DNA from: a virus
Length of the DNA stretch: 38,744 nucleotides
IMG/VR virus record: IMGVR_UViG_3300042991_000318
Span: 1 to 38,744 of that record
Reading direction: 5' to 3' (one strand)
The stretch's first letter is position 1. Every line of letters begins with the position of its first letter. The translations under genes and the position numbers were made by a program. Shown piece by piece: positions 16,110 to 24,273 of this stretch. The notes beneath the pieces are model-generated. The model was not told the DNA's origin, ran no database searches, and was given only the letters and a program-made list of their open reading frames with translations.

Positions 16110-17591
16110 TTTAATATATCTATTCCAAATCCATTTAGCACTTGAATTATACATCATTAAATGCATTCTATTAAGTCTTAATAATAAAGTATTTTTTCTA
16201 TAATGATATATTTCTATAATTTTTTTAGTCACATCATCATATTTAGTAGTTGAAACCATCTCTATTTTTGGCATCCAATCTATAGAATCACTAACTATTA
16301 TTGGTACATTATTAAATACAAAATCGGCTGCAACAATATTAAAACTTTCAGTATAAGATACTTGTAAACCAATATCCATGGTTTGTATTAACTTATCAAA
16401 TTCTTTATGTTCTAACCATCCATGTACAATTAATTGATGTTTACCATTTAAATCAAACATTTCTTTTAAATTAGATAAAACAGGATTATATGGATTTTGA
16501 ATATCACCATTAACATGAAAATGTAAAATCATATTCATCTTATCGGCAGCATTAATGGCACACATAGCTTGAAACATTTGATTTTTTAAAACTCTTAATG
16601 CTCCAAATGATGCTATTTTTATAATTTTTTTATCATTTTTATGTTTAATTGGAATCATTGTAGTTTTTAATTGTTCATTTAATTCTTCAATAGCACTCTT
16701 ATTTACGTTTTCTTCTTCATGCTCTTCGAAATCGAATATATTAGGTAAATATTTAAAATTATAATTACAAACTTTTGATAATTCTTCATTAAATTCTCTA
16801 TTATTACAAGAAACTATCACATTTTCATTATTTAAATCAATATATTCATGTATATACTTAAATGCCCTGGCTTCTGCTGCTAAAAATCCAATATCACTAT
16901 GAATTCTTATTACCCATTTAATATTTTTATATCTTGGTATTTCACTTAATTCTTTCATTTTTGCACCAGTTATCCATAATGCTTCTATAATAACGACAGT
17001 TGGTTTAAATTTATAAACTTCTGCATCAATAAAATTAGCATCAATGACAGTAACAATATCACAAACATTTCCTGTACTTTCTAAATAATTCATAACCATT
17101 TTAGCAGAATTATAAAGTCCATAAGATTGAGAATACACTTTTTGATAAACTCTATCTTTTAATATAAATAATACTCTATCTTTTGGTTTTATTGTCGTCG
17201 TTGGTAATGTGGTGGTGGTGGTTGGCGACAATGTTGTGGTGGTTGTTGGTGCTAATGTTGTTGTAGTTGTTGTTAAACAAGATTGAATATTTGTCACTTC
17301 ACCATCACATATATATCCAGTATATATAGGATTGGCATTATAAGTAGTATTCCAACCATAATAACCATCTTCAGGATCATATAAATGATTTAAATTTACA
17401 TCAGTATAAAAATTAGTAATACTAGAGGGATCCTCCTCTGCAGCATATCTTTTTGTTGTAAGTATATATTGTTCACAAGCAAAATTATTCTTTTTTGCTG
17501 TTAAATAATATACTGATGATTTTTGTGGTTTTTTCTTATTTTCATTTGAATTAAAAATATTTTTAATTGCGGCTTTTAATTTCATACACAT
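16107..17591 (-). CDS. surface-type N-terminal domain + Thr-rich linker + GT4-like glycosyltransferase (494 aa)
   Basis: Residues 1-105 form an aromatic, Tyr-rich domain (SSVYYLTAKK, YTGYICDGE) of the kind seen on Bacteroidetes phage virion proteins. Residues about 106-134 are a mucin-like linker of Thr runs broken by LAP, LSP and LP. From about 138 the sequence is a GT-B fold glycosyltransferase: VLFILKDRVYQ, KWVIRIHSD, IIKIASFGALRVLKNQ, LIVHGWLEHKEF, and YTESFNIVAADFVFNNVPII (the EX7E-like donor site). It may glycosylate virion or host surface, or be held on the particle by its N-terminal domain. The start could also be the ATG at 17585. A promoter box lies at 17628-17650. Confidence 0.75.
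   Translation of the reverse strand: MCMKLKAAIKNIFNSNENKKKPQKSSVYYLTAKKNNFACEQYILTTKRYAAEEDPSSITNFYTDVNLNHLYDPEDGYYGWNTTYNANPIYTGYICDGEVTNIQSCLTTTTTTLAPTTTTTLSPTTTTTLPTTTIKPKDRVLFILKDRVYQKVYSQSYGLYNSAKMVMNYLESTGNVCDIVTVIDANFIDAEVYKFKPTVVIIEALWITGAKMKELSEIPRYKNIKWVIRIHSDIGFLAAEARAFKYIHEYIDLNNENVIVSCNNREFNEELSKVCNYNFKYLPNIFDFEEHEEENVNKSAIEELNEQLKTTMIPIKHKNDKKIIKIASFGALRVLKNQMFQAMCAINAADKMNMILHFHVNGDIQNPYNPVLSNLKEMFDLNGKHQLIVHGWLEHKEFDKLIQTMDIGLQVSYTESFNIVAADFVFNNVPIIVSDSIDWMPKIEMVSTTKYDDVTKKIIEIYHYRKNTLLLRLNRMHLMMYNSSAKWIWNRYIK
17193..17274 (-). repeat. low-complexity Thr/Pro-coding repeat
   Basis: Irregular GTT/GTG/GGT triplets on the plus strand encode three Thr runs separated by LAP, LSP and LP on the minus strand. 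The repeat is in frame within the glycosyltransferase gene and prone to length change. Confidence 0.85.
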
Positions 17592-17627
17592 TATTAACTA
17601 TTTTTTTAAAGGGTTTTTGTTTACCTC

Positions 17628-17650
17628 TATATATATAAAATCAAAGTCGA
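17628..17650 (-). promoter_or_regulatory. phage promoter-like box before the glycosyltransferase
   Basis: On the minus strand the box reads TCGACTTTGATTTTATATATATA in two parts: GAC near the 5' end and TTTATATATATA at the 3' end. It is the same layout as the boxes before the endonuclease cassettes and lies 36 bases before the start codon. Confidence 0.4.
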
Positions 17651-17752
17651 TTTTTATTAAAAAATAGCTTTTTATGAAATTTTGTTGATAAAATTTTATA
17701 ATTTAATATTTTTTTAATTTATAAAAAATACAACAATTACTTAACAAACAAT

Positions 17753-17908
17753 TTATTTCAACTTTTCTATAATTATTTTTTCAAAATATTCTGAATAATT
17801 TTCTATTTCATTTTTTTCACAATATTTAACCCACAATTCATATACTCTTGGATCAATTGAAAATGATACTTTCTTTCTTTTTTGCTCATCTGATATTTTT
17901 TTTCTCAT
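17753..17908 (-). CDS. RHH DNA-binding protein, cassette B repressor-like (51 aa)
   Basis: MRKKISDEQKRKKVSFSIDP is followed by RVYELWVKYC and IENYSEYFEKIIIEK, an RHH fold with the same basic arm and helix pattern as the proteins at 4208-4369 and 31941-32102. It diverges from the RHH-GIY-YIG pair at 18069-18982 across a 160-bp spacer. The position and likeness across three cassettes are the main support for both gene reality and a repressor role. Confidence 0.78.
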   Translation of the reverse strand: MRKKISDEQKRKKVSFSIDPRVYELWVKYCEKNEIENYSEYFEKIIIEKLK

Positions 17909-18068
17909 AAAAAAATTTTTTTCTAAAATATAGAAAAAATAAATTAAAAAGTTTTTAATTATTTTGCGTTGATTATCAATTATTTATAACTAATGGTATA
18001 TTTTCAGCATAAAAATGGTAAATTATGACTTTATTTTATTTATATATACTATAAAATAAATTATTATT
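17909..18068. promoter_or_regulatory. divergent control spacer of cassette B
   Basis: The plus-strand box at 18026-18048 reads TGACT, then TTATTTATATATA, in the same 23-base frame as in cassettes A and C. TTGAT and ATCAA around one base (17969-17979) form an inverted repeat sharing GAT/ATC half-sites with the candidate operator of cassette A. The roles are inferred. Confidence 0.5.
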
Positions 18069-18248
18069 ATGAGAACACCGAAGAAAAATAAAAAAATCAC
18101 AATTTCAATTTCATTAGATGTTAATGTTTTTAATCTAATTAATAACTTTTCAAACAAATCAAAATTTTTAGAAAATTGTGCTATTGAAGAACTATGTAAA
18201 GATGTAGAATTCAAAAATGAACTAAAAAATAAAAAAATTATATTATGA
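18069..18248 (+). CDS. RHH regulator coupled to endonuclease, cassette B (59 aa)
   Basis: The strand KITISISLD and a helix pattern ending SKFLENCAIEELCKD mark an RHH protein related to those at 4502-4684 and 31622-31804. It ends with the same NKKIIL and overlaps the GIY-YIG gene by ATGA (18245-18248). It has 59 codons. The conservation of the coupling with a wholly different nuclease is the notable point. Confidence 0.8.
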   Translation: MRTPKKNKKITISISLDVNVFNLINNFSNKSKFLENCAIEELCKDVEFKNELKNKKIIL

Positions 18249-18982
18249 AACTAAAATGGACACATGAAAAATGTAGAGAAGAAGCTTTAAAATATAACAC
18301 TAAAATAGATTTTAAAAATAATTGTAAATCTGCTTATAGGTCAGCATTAAAAAATAAATGGAAAGATGAAATTTGTTCACACATGATAAACGTTGGGCAT
18401 AAATATAAAAGATGTATATATGCATTTGAATTTTCAAATAATTATGTTTATGTTGGGTTAACATACAATGCAAATAAAAGAAAAAATGAACATTTAATAG
18501 ATAAAAATAGTCAAGTATATAAATATATCACACTAACAAAAATAGAACCAATTTTTTATAAACTCACAGACTATATAGATGTAGAGGAAGCTAAAATAAA
18601 AGAAGAAGAATTTATAAAAAGATATAAAAAAGAAAATTGGAACATATTAAATAAAGCAAAGTCTGGTGGATTAGGAACTGGTTCAATTTTTTATAGTAGA
18701 GAAAAATGCTTAGAATTAGCATTAAAATACACTAAAGCTTCTGAATTTGCTAAAAACAACTCATCTGCTTATTCATCTGCACAAAAACATAAATGGTTAG
18801 ATGAGATATATTCACATATGGAAAATATAAATCATTCACCAGGATATTGGACAAAAGAAAATTGTCAAATAGAAGCACTAAAATATAAAACTCGAACTGA
18901 ATATGCTAAAAATAATATGTCAGCATATAATAAGTCTATAAAAGAAAAATGGATAGATGATATTTGTAAACATATGAATTAA
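18245..18982 (+). CDS. GIY-YIG homing endonuclease flanked by DNA-binding repeats, cassette B (245 aa)
   Basis: The GIY-YIG catalytic domain lies in the middle: CIYAFEF (57-63), VYVGLTY (68-74), a downstream Arg in NKRKNEH (79), the Glu-rich helix AKIKEEEF, and NILNKAKSGG. Three copies of a 44-residue module (CREEALKY..., KNN.SAY..A.K.KW.DEI.SHM) sit at about 3-46, 149-192 and 201-244 and probably bind DNA. A C-terminal array with a central nuclease is a compact homing endonuclease design. Its last four bases overlap the end of the convergent gene at 18979. Confidence 0.82.
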   Translation: MKLKWTHEKCREEALKYNTKIDFKNNCKSAYRSALKNKWKDEICSHMINVGHKYKRCIYAFEFSNNYVYVGLTYNANKRKNEHLIDKNSQVYKYITLTKIEPIFYKLTDYIDVEEAKIKEEEFIKRYKKENWNILNKAKSGGLGTGSIFYSREKCLELALKYTKASEFAKNNSSAYSSAQKHKWLDEIYSHMENINHSPGYWTKENCQIEALKYKTRTEYAKNNMSAYNKSIKEKWIDDICKHMN

Positions 18983-19510
18983 CCAAAAATAACTATACCA
19001 TTATCTGATGCAACTCTAAAAGCTTCTGTCCATTTTTTATAAAGATCATAAAAAAACAAGTAGTTCACAACTTTAGCTTTATCATCAAAATCTAAAAAAA
19101 TTTTGGTAAAGTTCCTTTGATATTTCATTTCCTATAACGGATTCACAATCCGAAAAATTAATGAGGGCGTAAAACGGCTTTAGTTTAATTTCAATACCAT
19201 TTATTTTTTTTAATTTATAATATCTCATATTATTATAAAAATCTTTCCAAACATTTTCTGAACTTCCATAACCAGCCATAATAGCTAATAGATTTCTCCA
19301 ATATCCATATCCACTATATGATCCAGCACAAAAACTATTACGTTTAGAATCACTTATATCATAATAAGAATTTTCTATTAATGAACCCAATTGATATTTA
19401 AAATTTGTTGGATATATATAAATTAAATTATCATTATCTCCTTCATCATCATCTATATTTGATTTATCATATTTTTTTATATTACTATAATAACTTATAT
19501 CCAATCCCAT
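18979..19510 (-). pseudogene. hypothetical protein gene with a frameshift in a seven-base homopolymer
   Basis: The frame from ATG 19510 (MGLDISYYSNIKKYDK...) ends at a TGA at 19085 just after a run of seven T on its strand (19094-19100). Shifting by one base there gives 37 more sensible codons (DFDDKAKVVNYLF..., ending ASDNGIVIFG) to a stop at 18979. Removing one T gives NFLDFDD, a smooth join. Similar small phage proteins end in a like ASDNG motif, as I recall. So the gene is either truly broken, read by slippage, or affected by a homopolymer sequencing error. A tyrosine- and glycine-rich centre (CAGSYSGYGYWRN) stands out. The function is unknown. Confidence 0.6.
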
Positions 19511-19520
19511 ATATTCATTT

Positions 19521-19802
19521 TTAAATAAAAAACACCCAATAAAATATATAACATATACCTATTAACACCACCCATCTTAAAATTATATTAAATAGCATTG
19601 AAAATGGCTCAGCCACCCAATATAAAATTTTAATTAAACCATAAACAATAAGTGGTGAAAACAATTTTAATTTTTCAACATTATCACCTCTACCCATCCA
19701 AGTTAACAATTCCATAAAATTAATATCGGTATACCATAAACCGATAAATAAACCCTGAACTATAATCAATGTTATAAAAAAATATTTAACTATTAATTTC
19801 AT
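19521..19802 (-). CDS. small membrane protein (93 aa)
   Basis: Three hydrophobic segments (about 4-22, 47-66 and 70-92) with few charges suggest an integral membrane protein of the infected cell. No family was recognised. It starts four bases after the gene at 19807 ends and is followed 10 bases later by the frameshifted gene, so it belongs to the minus-strand operon starting at 20657. Confidence 0.65.
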   Translation of the reverse strand: MKLIVKYFFITLIIVQGLFIGLWYTDINFMELLTWMGRGDNVEKLKLFSPLIVYGLIKILYWVAEPFSMLFNIILRWVVLIGICYIFYWVFFI

Positions 19803-19806
19803 TTAA

Positions 19807-20241
19807 TTATTTTTTAAGTTCTTCAATTTCTTTAATTAATTCTTCACGTTTTTTATCCAAATTTTTTAAATAGGTTTCAGCAGCAATTAAAGATTTATTT
19901 TTTTCTTTATCATTTTCTTCCCTAATTTCTTCTTCTGTTGCAGCATGAACATCAGCACCATAAAATTCATATTCTTCGTGATCACAATGATAATCAATGG
20001 AAACATAATTACAACCAGAATTTTCAATATTTGTAAGAATTTTCCTTAATTCATCAATTTTAATTGGATAGTTCTCATAATTACCTTTACTAATCATATT
20101 AGGTCCAGATTTTTCATATGCTGCATCTACACGTTCTTTTCCAAGAATATCAACCTCCAATTCAGAAATTAAGTGTTCAGAATTTTCTTCTTTCTTAAAA
20201 ATACAAACAATTGTATTATCTACTGTCTTTTTAGTTTTCAT
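19807..20241 (-). CDS. hypothetical protein with C-terminal coiled coil (144 aa)
   Basis: The N-terminal 110 residues are mixed alpha/beta with a His/Cys-rich stretch (SIDYHCDHEEYEFYGADVH), a possible metal site. The last 35 residues (AAETYLKNLDKKREELIKEI) form a coiled coil. Its ATG overlaps the stop of the preceding gene (TAATG at 20239-20243), which indicates coupled translation. The function is unknown. Confidence 0.65.
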   Translation of the reverse strand: MKTKKTVDNTIVCIFKKEENSEHLISELEVDILGKERVDAAYEKSGPNMISKGNYENYPIKIDELRKILTNIENSGCNYVSIDYHCDHEEYEFYGADVHAATEEEIREENDKEKNKSLIAAETYLKNLDKKREELIKEIEELKK

Positions 20242-20657
20242 TATTCTGAATAATAATATTTATAATAAAAATTAATATTAATTTTATCTAAATCATTTTT
20301 ATCATCATTATCATCATCAGATAATATGAATAATATATCACGTACTTCATCAAAAATATGATCCGTTAATATATTTTGAATAATTAAATTCTTTTCACTA
20401 TTATCATCACACAAACCATATTCTGCAAGAAAAAAATCTACAATATATAATTTCTGATTTATTTTTAAATTAGAATAAAATTGAATTATTTTATCTTTAT
20501 CTTCATTTTTAATATCATTCACAGACTTATTTAAAAAAGATTCTAATTTGAGAACAAGATCAATCACATATTGACCAGTTAAATAATTTTCAATGTAAGA
20601 ATTATCAAAATCTACACCATTAAGCTCTTGCTCATTCTTTAACAATATACTTTTCAT
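20241..20657 (-). CDS. hypothetical acidic protein (138 aa)
   Basis: A helical, strongly acidic protein with an Asp-rich stretch (SDDDNDDKNDLDK) near the C-terminus. No family was recognised. It is the first gene of a four-gene minus-strand operon ending at 18979, with a host-type promoter element (20682-20689) just upstream. Acidic phage proteins sometimes mimic DNA, but nothing specific supports that here. Confidence 0.65.
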   Translation of the reverse strand: MKSILLKNEQELNGVDFDNSYIENYLTGQYVIDLVLKLESFLNKSVNDIKNEDKDKIIQFYSNLKINQKLYIVDFFLAEYGLCDDNSEKNLIIQNILTDHIFDEVRDILFILSDDDNDDKNDLDKININFYYKYYYSE

Positions 20658-20681
20658 ATTTATTATATTTAAATTAGATTA

Positions 20682-20689
20682 CAAATATA
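20682..20689 (-). promoter_or_regulatory. Bacteroidetes -7 promoter element (TATATTTG)
   Basis: On the minus strand TATATTTG fits TAnnTTTG, 24 bases before the ATG at 20657. No convincing -33 TTG is present. Confidence 0.4.
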
Positions 20690-20712
20690 CAATTAATTAT
20701 TAAATTAAAAAA

Positions 20713-21588
20713 TTATATTTTAATTATTTTTTCAAATTCAGAATAATCTTTATCTAATATCATTATGTAATTGTGTATTTTTTTTGAATATTCTTCTTTT
20801 GCTTTACATTGTTCTTTATGTACATCATACCAATAGCATGATTTTATTTCAACTACCAAATAATAATCAGGTAGATAAAAATCAGAATGATATATCTTTT
20901 TATCATTTAAATAATAATATTCTATAGATAAACCATTTTCTATTTTAATTTTATCTTTATATTTTAATACAAAATCCAATTCATAACCACCTTGGCGTGA
21001 TAATTCATCTACATAAGTTAATTTAAATCCATTTTTTAAATTTTTATTAAAGAAGTCTTTATTTTGTGATGGATAATCAAATCCATAATTCATTAAATTT
21101 GTTATACACATTTTTGACCTTATTATATGTGATTGAGATGGATATTCTACACCATGCTTTTTTAAATTTGTTTTTTTAATTTTATCTTTAATAATATCAG
21201 ACTGAAATGGATTTTTAACACCATAACGTTTTAAATTTGTTTTTTCTGTTTTTTGCTTTATTTTATTATTTTGTTGTGGATTTTCAACACCATACTTACC
21301 AATATTTGTATCTTTAATCTTATCTTTCACAACATCAATTTGAAAAACATTATCAACATCATATTTTTTTTGAATAGCAATTTTTCTCTTTTTATTTATA
21401 CATTCTTTATTATTACAATAAAATTTTTCAGTATTATTGTTTGTTGATTTATTATATGATTGATATTTAACATATTTTTCATTACCACAATTATCACACT
21501 TAACTTCAATTTTTTTGTGGCTATTTATTGACAAATCTTCTATTTTAATCATTTTTTTAAAAATCATAATTTCTTTTGTTAATAACAT
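20713..21588 (-). CDS. PD-(D/E)XK homing-type endonuclease with zinc and KYGVxNPxQ repeats (291 aa)
   Basis: A zinc module (CDNCG, then YCNNKEC) is followed by four or five copies of a 30-residue repeat with core KYGVENPQQN. The C-terminal nuclease has GGYELDF, DFYLPDYYLVVEIKS (the D...ExK core) and a final strand YIMILDKDYSEF. It is close in design to the cassette C nuclease (30783-31625) and shares its DNA-binding part with the HNH enzyme at 12663. No RHH gene is attached. It diverges from the glycosyltransferase at 21688. A TTTTTTAATATATA promoter-like motif lies at 21622-21635. Confidence 0.8.
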   Translation of the reverse strand: MLLTKEIMIFKKMIKIEDLSINSHKKIEVKCDNCGNEKYVKYQSYNKSTNNNTEKFYCNNKECINKKRKIAIQKKYDVDNVFQIDVVKDKIKDTNIGKYGVENPQQNNKIKQKTEKTNLKRYGVKNPFQSDIIKDKIKKTNLKKHGVEYPSQSHIIRSKMCITNLMNYGFDYPSQNKDFFNKNLKNGFKLTYVDELSRQGGYELDFVLKYKDKIKIENGLSIEYYYLNDKKIYHSDFYLPDYYLVVEIKSCYWYDVHKEQCKAKEEYSKKIHNYIMILDKDYSEFEKIIKI

Positions 21589-21633
21589 AAACTTTTTATT
21601 ATTTTTATTATACTTATTTTGTATATATTAAAA

Positions 21634-21666
21634 AATGTTGGTTCTGCTCCATCAGTATCCAACATT
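21634..21666 (+). promoter_or_regulatory. 8-bp hairpin in the divergent region before the glycosyltransferase
   Basis: AATGTTGG and CCAACATT pair perfectly around a 17-base loop, 21 bases before the ATG at 21688. It resembles in size and place the hairpin at 14129-14155 and may be a leader RNA structure or an operator. Confidence 0.4.
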
Positions 21667-21687
21667 AAAAAAATAATTAATTAATTA

Positions 21688-22914
21688 ATGAATAATAAGT
21701 TTAAAGTGTTAATACTCAACTCAGATACGGATGGTGTGGGATTTTGGCGTTTATTATCACCATATTCCAGTTTCAATAATCCTGACATTCAAGTTGATAT
21801 AAGATTATTAATGGACTCGACACTACCATTACATGATGAAAATTTTTTAGCACAATATAAAATAATAGTTTATAACAAATCTATACCATTTGCACAACAA
21901 GCATTTAAGGAAAATTTCATGAATATGTTAAAAAAACATAATATAAAATTAGTTTACGATATAGATGACTATTGGGTATTATCTAATGCTCATCCTAATT
22001 ATAGAATGTGGAAAGAAAATAACTCACAAGCAGTTATTGAAAAACAATTAATGGAAGCAGATGCTGTTACAACAACTACACATTTTTTAGCTGATAAAAT
22101 CAAGCAATTTAATAGTAATGTATTAATAGTACCAAATTCTGTAAATTTAAAAGAGCAACAATGGATTTCAAATAAAAAACCAACAGAAAAAATAAGGTTT
22201 TTGTGGGGTGGTGGTATAACACATTTAGTAGATTTGAGATTATTAAAAAAATCATTTGAAAGTTTGGATAAGGAATTTTTAAATAATTCCCAATTTTATT
22301 TATGTGGATATGATTTAAGAATGAACACACCACAAGGTATGAAATTAGATGATCCAAGTAGAAGTACTTGGAATCATTTTGAAAATATATTTACAAATAA
22401 TAAAAAGTGGATAAATAATTCAGATTATTTTTCTTGGCTAAGAACAGCAACAGACAATGGCAGAGATAACTACGGAGTAAAAGAAGAATTTAAAAATGAA
22501 TATTATCAACGAAGATGGACCAAACCAATACTTCTTTATGGTACAATGTATAACGAAGCTGACGTAGTATTAGCACCATTAAAAAACAACAATTCTTTTA
22601 ATTTAGTTAAAAGTCAATTAAAAGTTGTTGAAGCTGGAGCACACCATTGTCCAATTGTTTGCAGTAATTATGGTCCATACACTATAGATGATATTGAAGG
22701 TAAATTAGATGGAAAACAAAAAGGTTTTTTAGTTGATGAAAATGAAGCAAATTCTTCTATTAAATGGTATGAATGTATGAAATACTATATTGACAATCCA
22801 GATAAAATAAAAGAACATGGTGAAAATTTATTTGAATATGTTAGAGATAATTATGAAGTAAACATTTCAAATGATAAAAGAATAGAATTATTTAAAAAAT
22901 TAATAGAACAATAA
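21688..22914 (+). CDS. GT4-like glycosyltransferase (408 aa)
   Basis: The N-terminal Rossmann part begins FKVLILNSDTDGVGFWRL and contains LVYDIDDYW, the usual DxDD-like motif of this glycosyltransferase group. The linker has VIVPNSVN-type sequence (LIVPNSVNLKEQ). The C-terminal half has IRFLWGGG, ADVVLAPL, KVVEAGAHHCPIVCSNYGPY (nucleotide-sugar binding) and a final helix. It probably transfers a sugar to phage DNA bases, virion proteins or host glycans; the acceptor cannot be told. It is followed by a one-base overlap with the next gene. It differs from the 16107-17591 enzyme in having no Thr-rich linker. Confidence 0.78.
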   Translation: MNNKFKVLILNSDTDGVGFWRLLSPYSSFNNPDIQVDIRLLMDSTLPLHDENFLAQYKIIVYNKSIPFAQQAFKENFMNMLKKHNIKLVYDIDDYWVLSNAHPNYRMWKENNSQAVIEKQLMEADAVTTTTHFLADKIKQFNSNVLIVPNSVNLKEQQWISNKKPTEKIRFLWGGGITHLVDLRLLKKSFESLDKEFLNNSQFYLCGYDLRMNTPQGMKLDDPSRSTWNHFENIFTNNKKWINNSDYFSWLRTATDNGRDNYGVKEEFKNEYYQRRWTKPILLYGTMYNEADVVLAPLKNNNSFNLVKSQLKVVEAGAHHCPIVCSNYGPYTIDDIEGKLDGKQKGFLVDENEANSSIKWYECMKYYIDNPDKIKEHGENLFEYVRDNYEVNISNDKRIELFKKLIEQ

Positions 22915-23099
22915 TGAAAGCAATATTTATACCATTTCATGGAACACCAAATTTAGATGTGTTAAATAGAGAATTAAAAGATTGTAAGGAAATATTAGAT
23001 ATAGTTTCAATAGATAGTGGACAAATTTTAATTGTTGATTACGTAACTAGAGAAGATAAATTAAAAAAATTAGATAATGTATGTCAAAACAATTGTTAA
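22914..23099 (+). CDS. hypothetical protein (61 aa)
   Basis: A 61-residue protein (MKAIFIPFHGTPNLDVLNRE...) with a small alpha/beta pattern. Its ATG shares one base with the preceding TAA and its end overlaps the next start by 19 bases, so the genes are translated as a block. No family was recognised. Confidence 0.6.
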   Translation: MKAIFIPFHGTPNLDVLNRELKDCKEILDIVSIDSGQILIVDYVTREDKLKKLDNVCQNNC

Positions 23100-23440
23100 T
23101 AATAGTATATAAAATAAATGTAGCTGGAATATCCGCTCAAAATGCTGTTGAATATTTAGAATCAATAGTTGCAAATTATTCTTTAAGAGAAGATGAGGAA
23201 TTAAAAAACGATTATATTATAAGAGAAGTATTTTTACCATTAAGAGATGGTGATGGTGAAAGTGACGTTAAAATTATATATCCAATACCTAAATATACAA
23301 CATCACCAGAAATCAATGACTTAGTTGAAGAAATATCAAATAAGATTAAAGAAGATCCAACAAATAAATTTAAAAACCATTGGGAAAAATTAGTTAGAGA
23401 ATTAAAAATAAGAAAATTAAATGAACAAACAGATAATTAA
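23081..23440 (+). CDS. hypothetical protein (119 aa)
   Basis: A 119-residue alpha/beta protein (MSKQLLIIVYKINVAGISAQ...) with an acidic central loop (LRDGDGESD). It overlaps both neighbours (19 bases upstream, 20 bases into dam). No family was recognised. It is probably co-translated with the glycosyltransferase block and dam. Confidence 0.65.
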   Translation: MSKQLLIIVYKINVAGISAQNAVEYLESIVANYSLREDEELKNDYIIREVFLPLRDGDGESDVKIIYPIPKYTTSPEINDLVEEISNKIKEDPTNKFKNHWEKLVRELKIRKLNEQTDN

Positions 23441-24257
23441 ATGGAGTGGTTCTAAAAGATCACAATCTAAACGTATTTGTGATAAAATTCCAAATGACAC
23501 ATTTGATAAATATATTGAACCATTCTGCGGATCAGCTTCAGTTTTAATAGAATTATTAAACAGAGATGATAAAAAAAAATTTAATTCCTTTCAATGCTCT
23601 GATATCAATAATGACTTAATTAATTTGTGGAATTTAATAAAAAACAACCCAGAAAAACTATTAAAAGGTTATGAAAAACATTGGATAGAATTTAATAAAA
23701 ATGACATACAACACAGAAAAGATTATTTCAATATAATTAAAAAGAAATATAACACAGAACATGATCCAATAGATTTCATGTTCATTATGAGAACAACCAC
23801 TAATGGTATGCCAAGATATAATAATAAAGGAGAATTTAATAATTCATGCCATTTTTCAAGACCTGGTATAAATTCAAAATCATTAAATAGCATAATATTA
23901 AATGCTTCAGAGCTATTAAATAAAAATAATGTGATTTTTACATGTTCATCATTCGAAGATTATAATACACAAAACGAAAATAATTTTTTCTATTTAGACC
24001 CACCATATAATGCAACTAAAGGTATGTATTATGGTAATTTTAATTCAAATATTTTTTTTAATTGGATAAACAATAACTCTTTTAAATATATTTTATCATA
24101 TGATGGTAAAATAAAAAATGGTGATAATTATACAATTGAAATTCCCATTAAATATAAAAATCACGAATATTTAGAATCTGGAAACTCCTCATTTAGAAGA
24201 GTCATAGGAAATACTAAAAATTCTATAATATTAGAATCAATATATATGAATTTTTAA
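23421..24257 (+). CDS. dam: Dam-type DNA N6-adenine methyltransferase (278 aa)
   Basis: KWSGSK near the start, YIEPFCGSASVLIEL (motif I, SAM binding, residues 31-45) and FFYLDPPY (motif IV, catalytic, 190-196) define a D12-class adenine methylase, which methylates the N6 of adenine in a short recognition site. The length of 278 is usual for Dam/T4Dam. There is no partner nuclease nearby, so it probably protects phage DNA from host restriction. The recognised site cannot be read from the sequence. It overlaps the preceding gene by 20 bases and is followed by thyA 16 bases later. Confidence 0.88.
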   Translation: MNKQIIKWSGSKRSQSKRICDKIPNDTFDKYIEPFCGSASVLIELLNRDDKKKFNSFQCSDINNDLINLWNLIKNNPEKLLKGYEKHWIEFNKNDIQHRKDYFNIIKKKYNTEHDPIDFMFIMRTTTNGMPRYNNKGEFNNSCHFSRPGINSKSLNSIILNASELLNKNNVIFTCSSFEDYNTQNENNFFYLDPPYNATKGMYYGNFNSNIFFNWINNNSFKYILSYDGKIKNGDNYTIEIPIKYKNHEYLESGNSSFRRVIGNTKNSIILESIYMNF

Positions 24258-24273
24258 AAAATAAATTAAAAAA

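Noticed and set aside
17193-17274. G/T-rich repeats as a regulatory or CRISPR-like element
   Set aside because: They are in-frame Thr/Pro codons of the glycosyltransferase gene.
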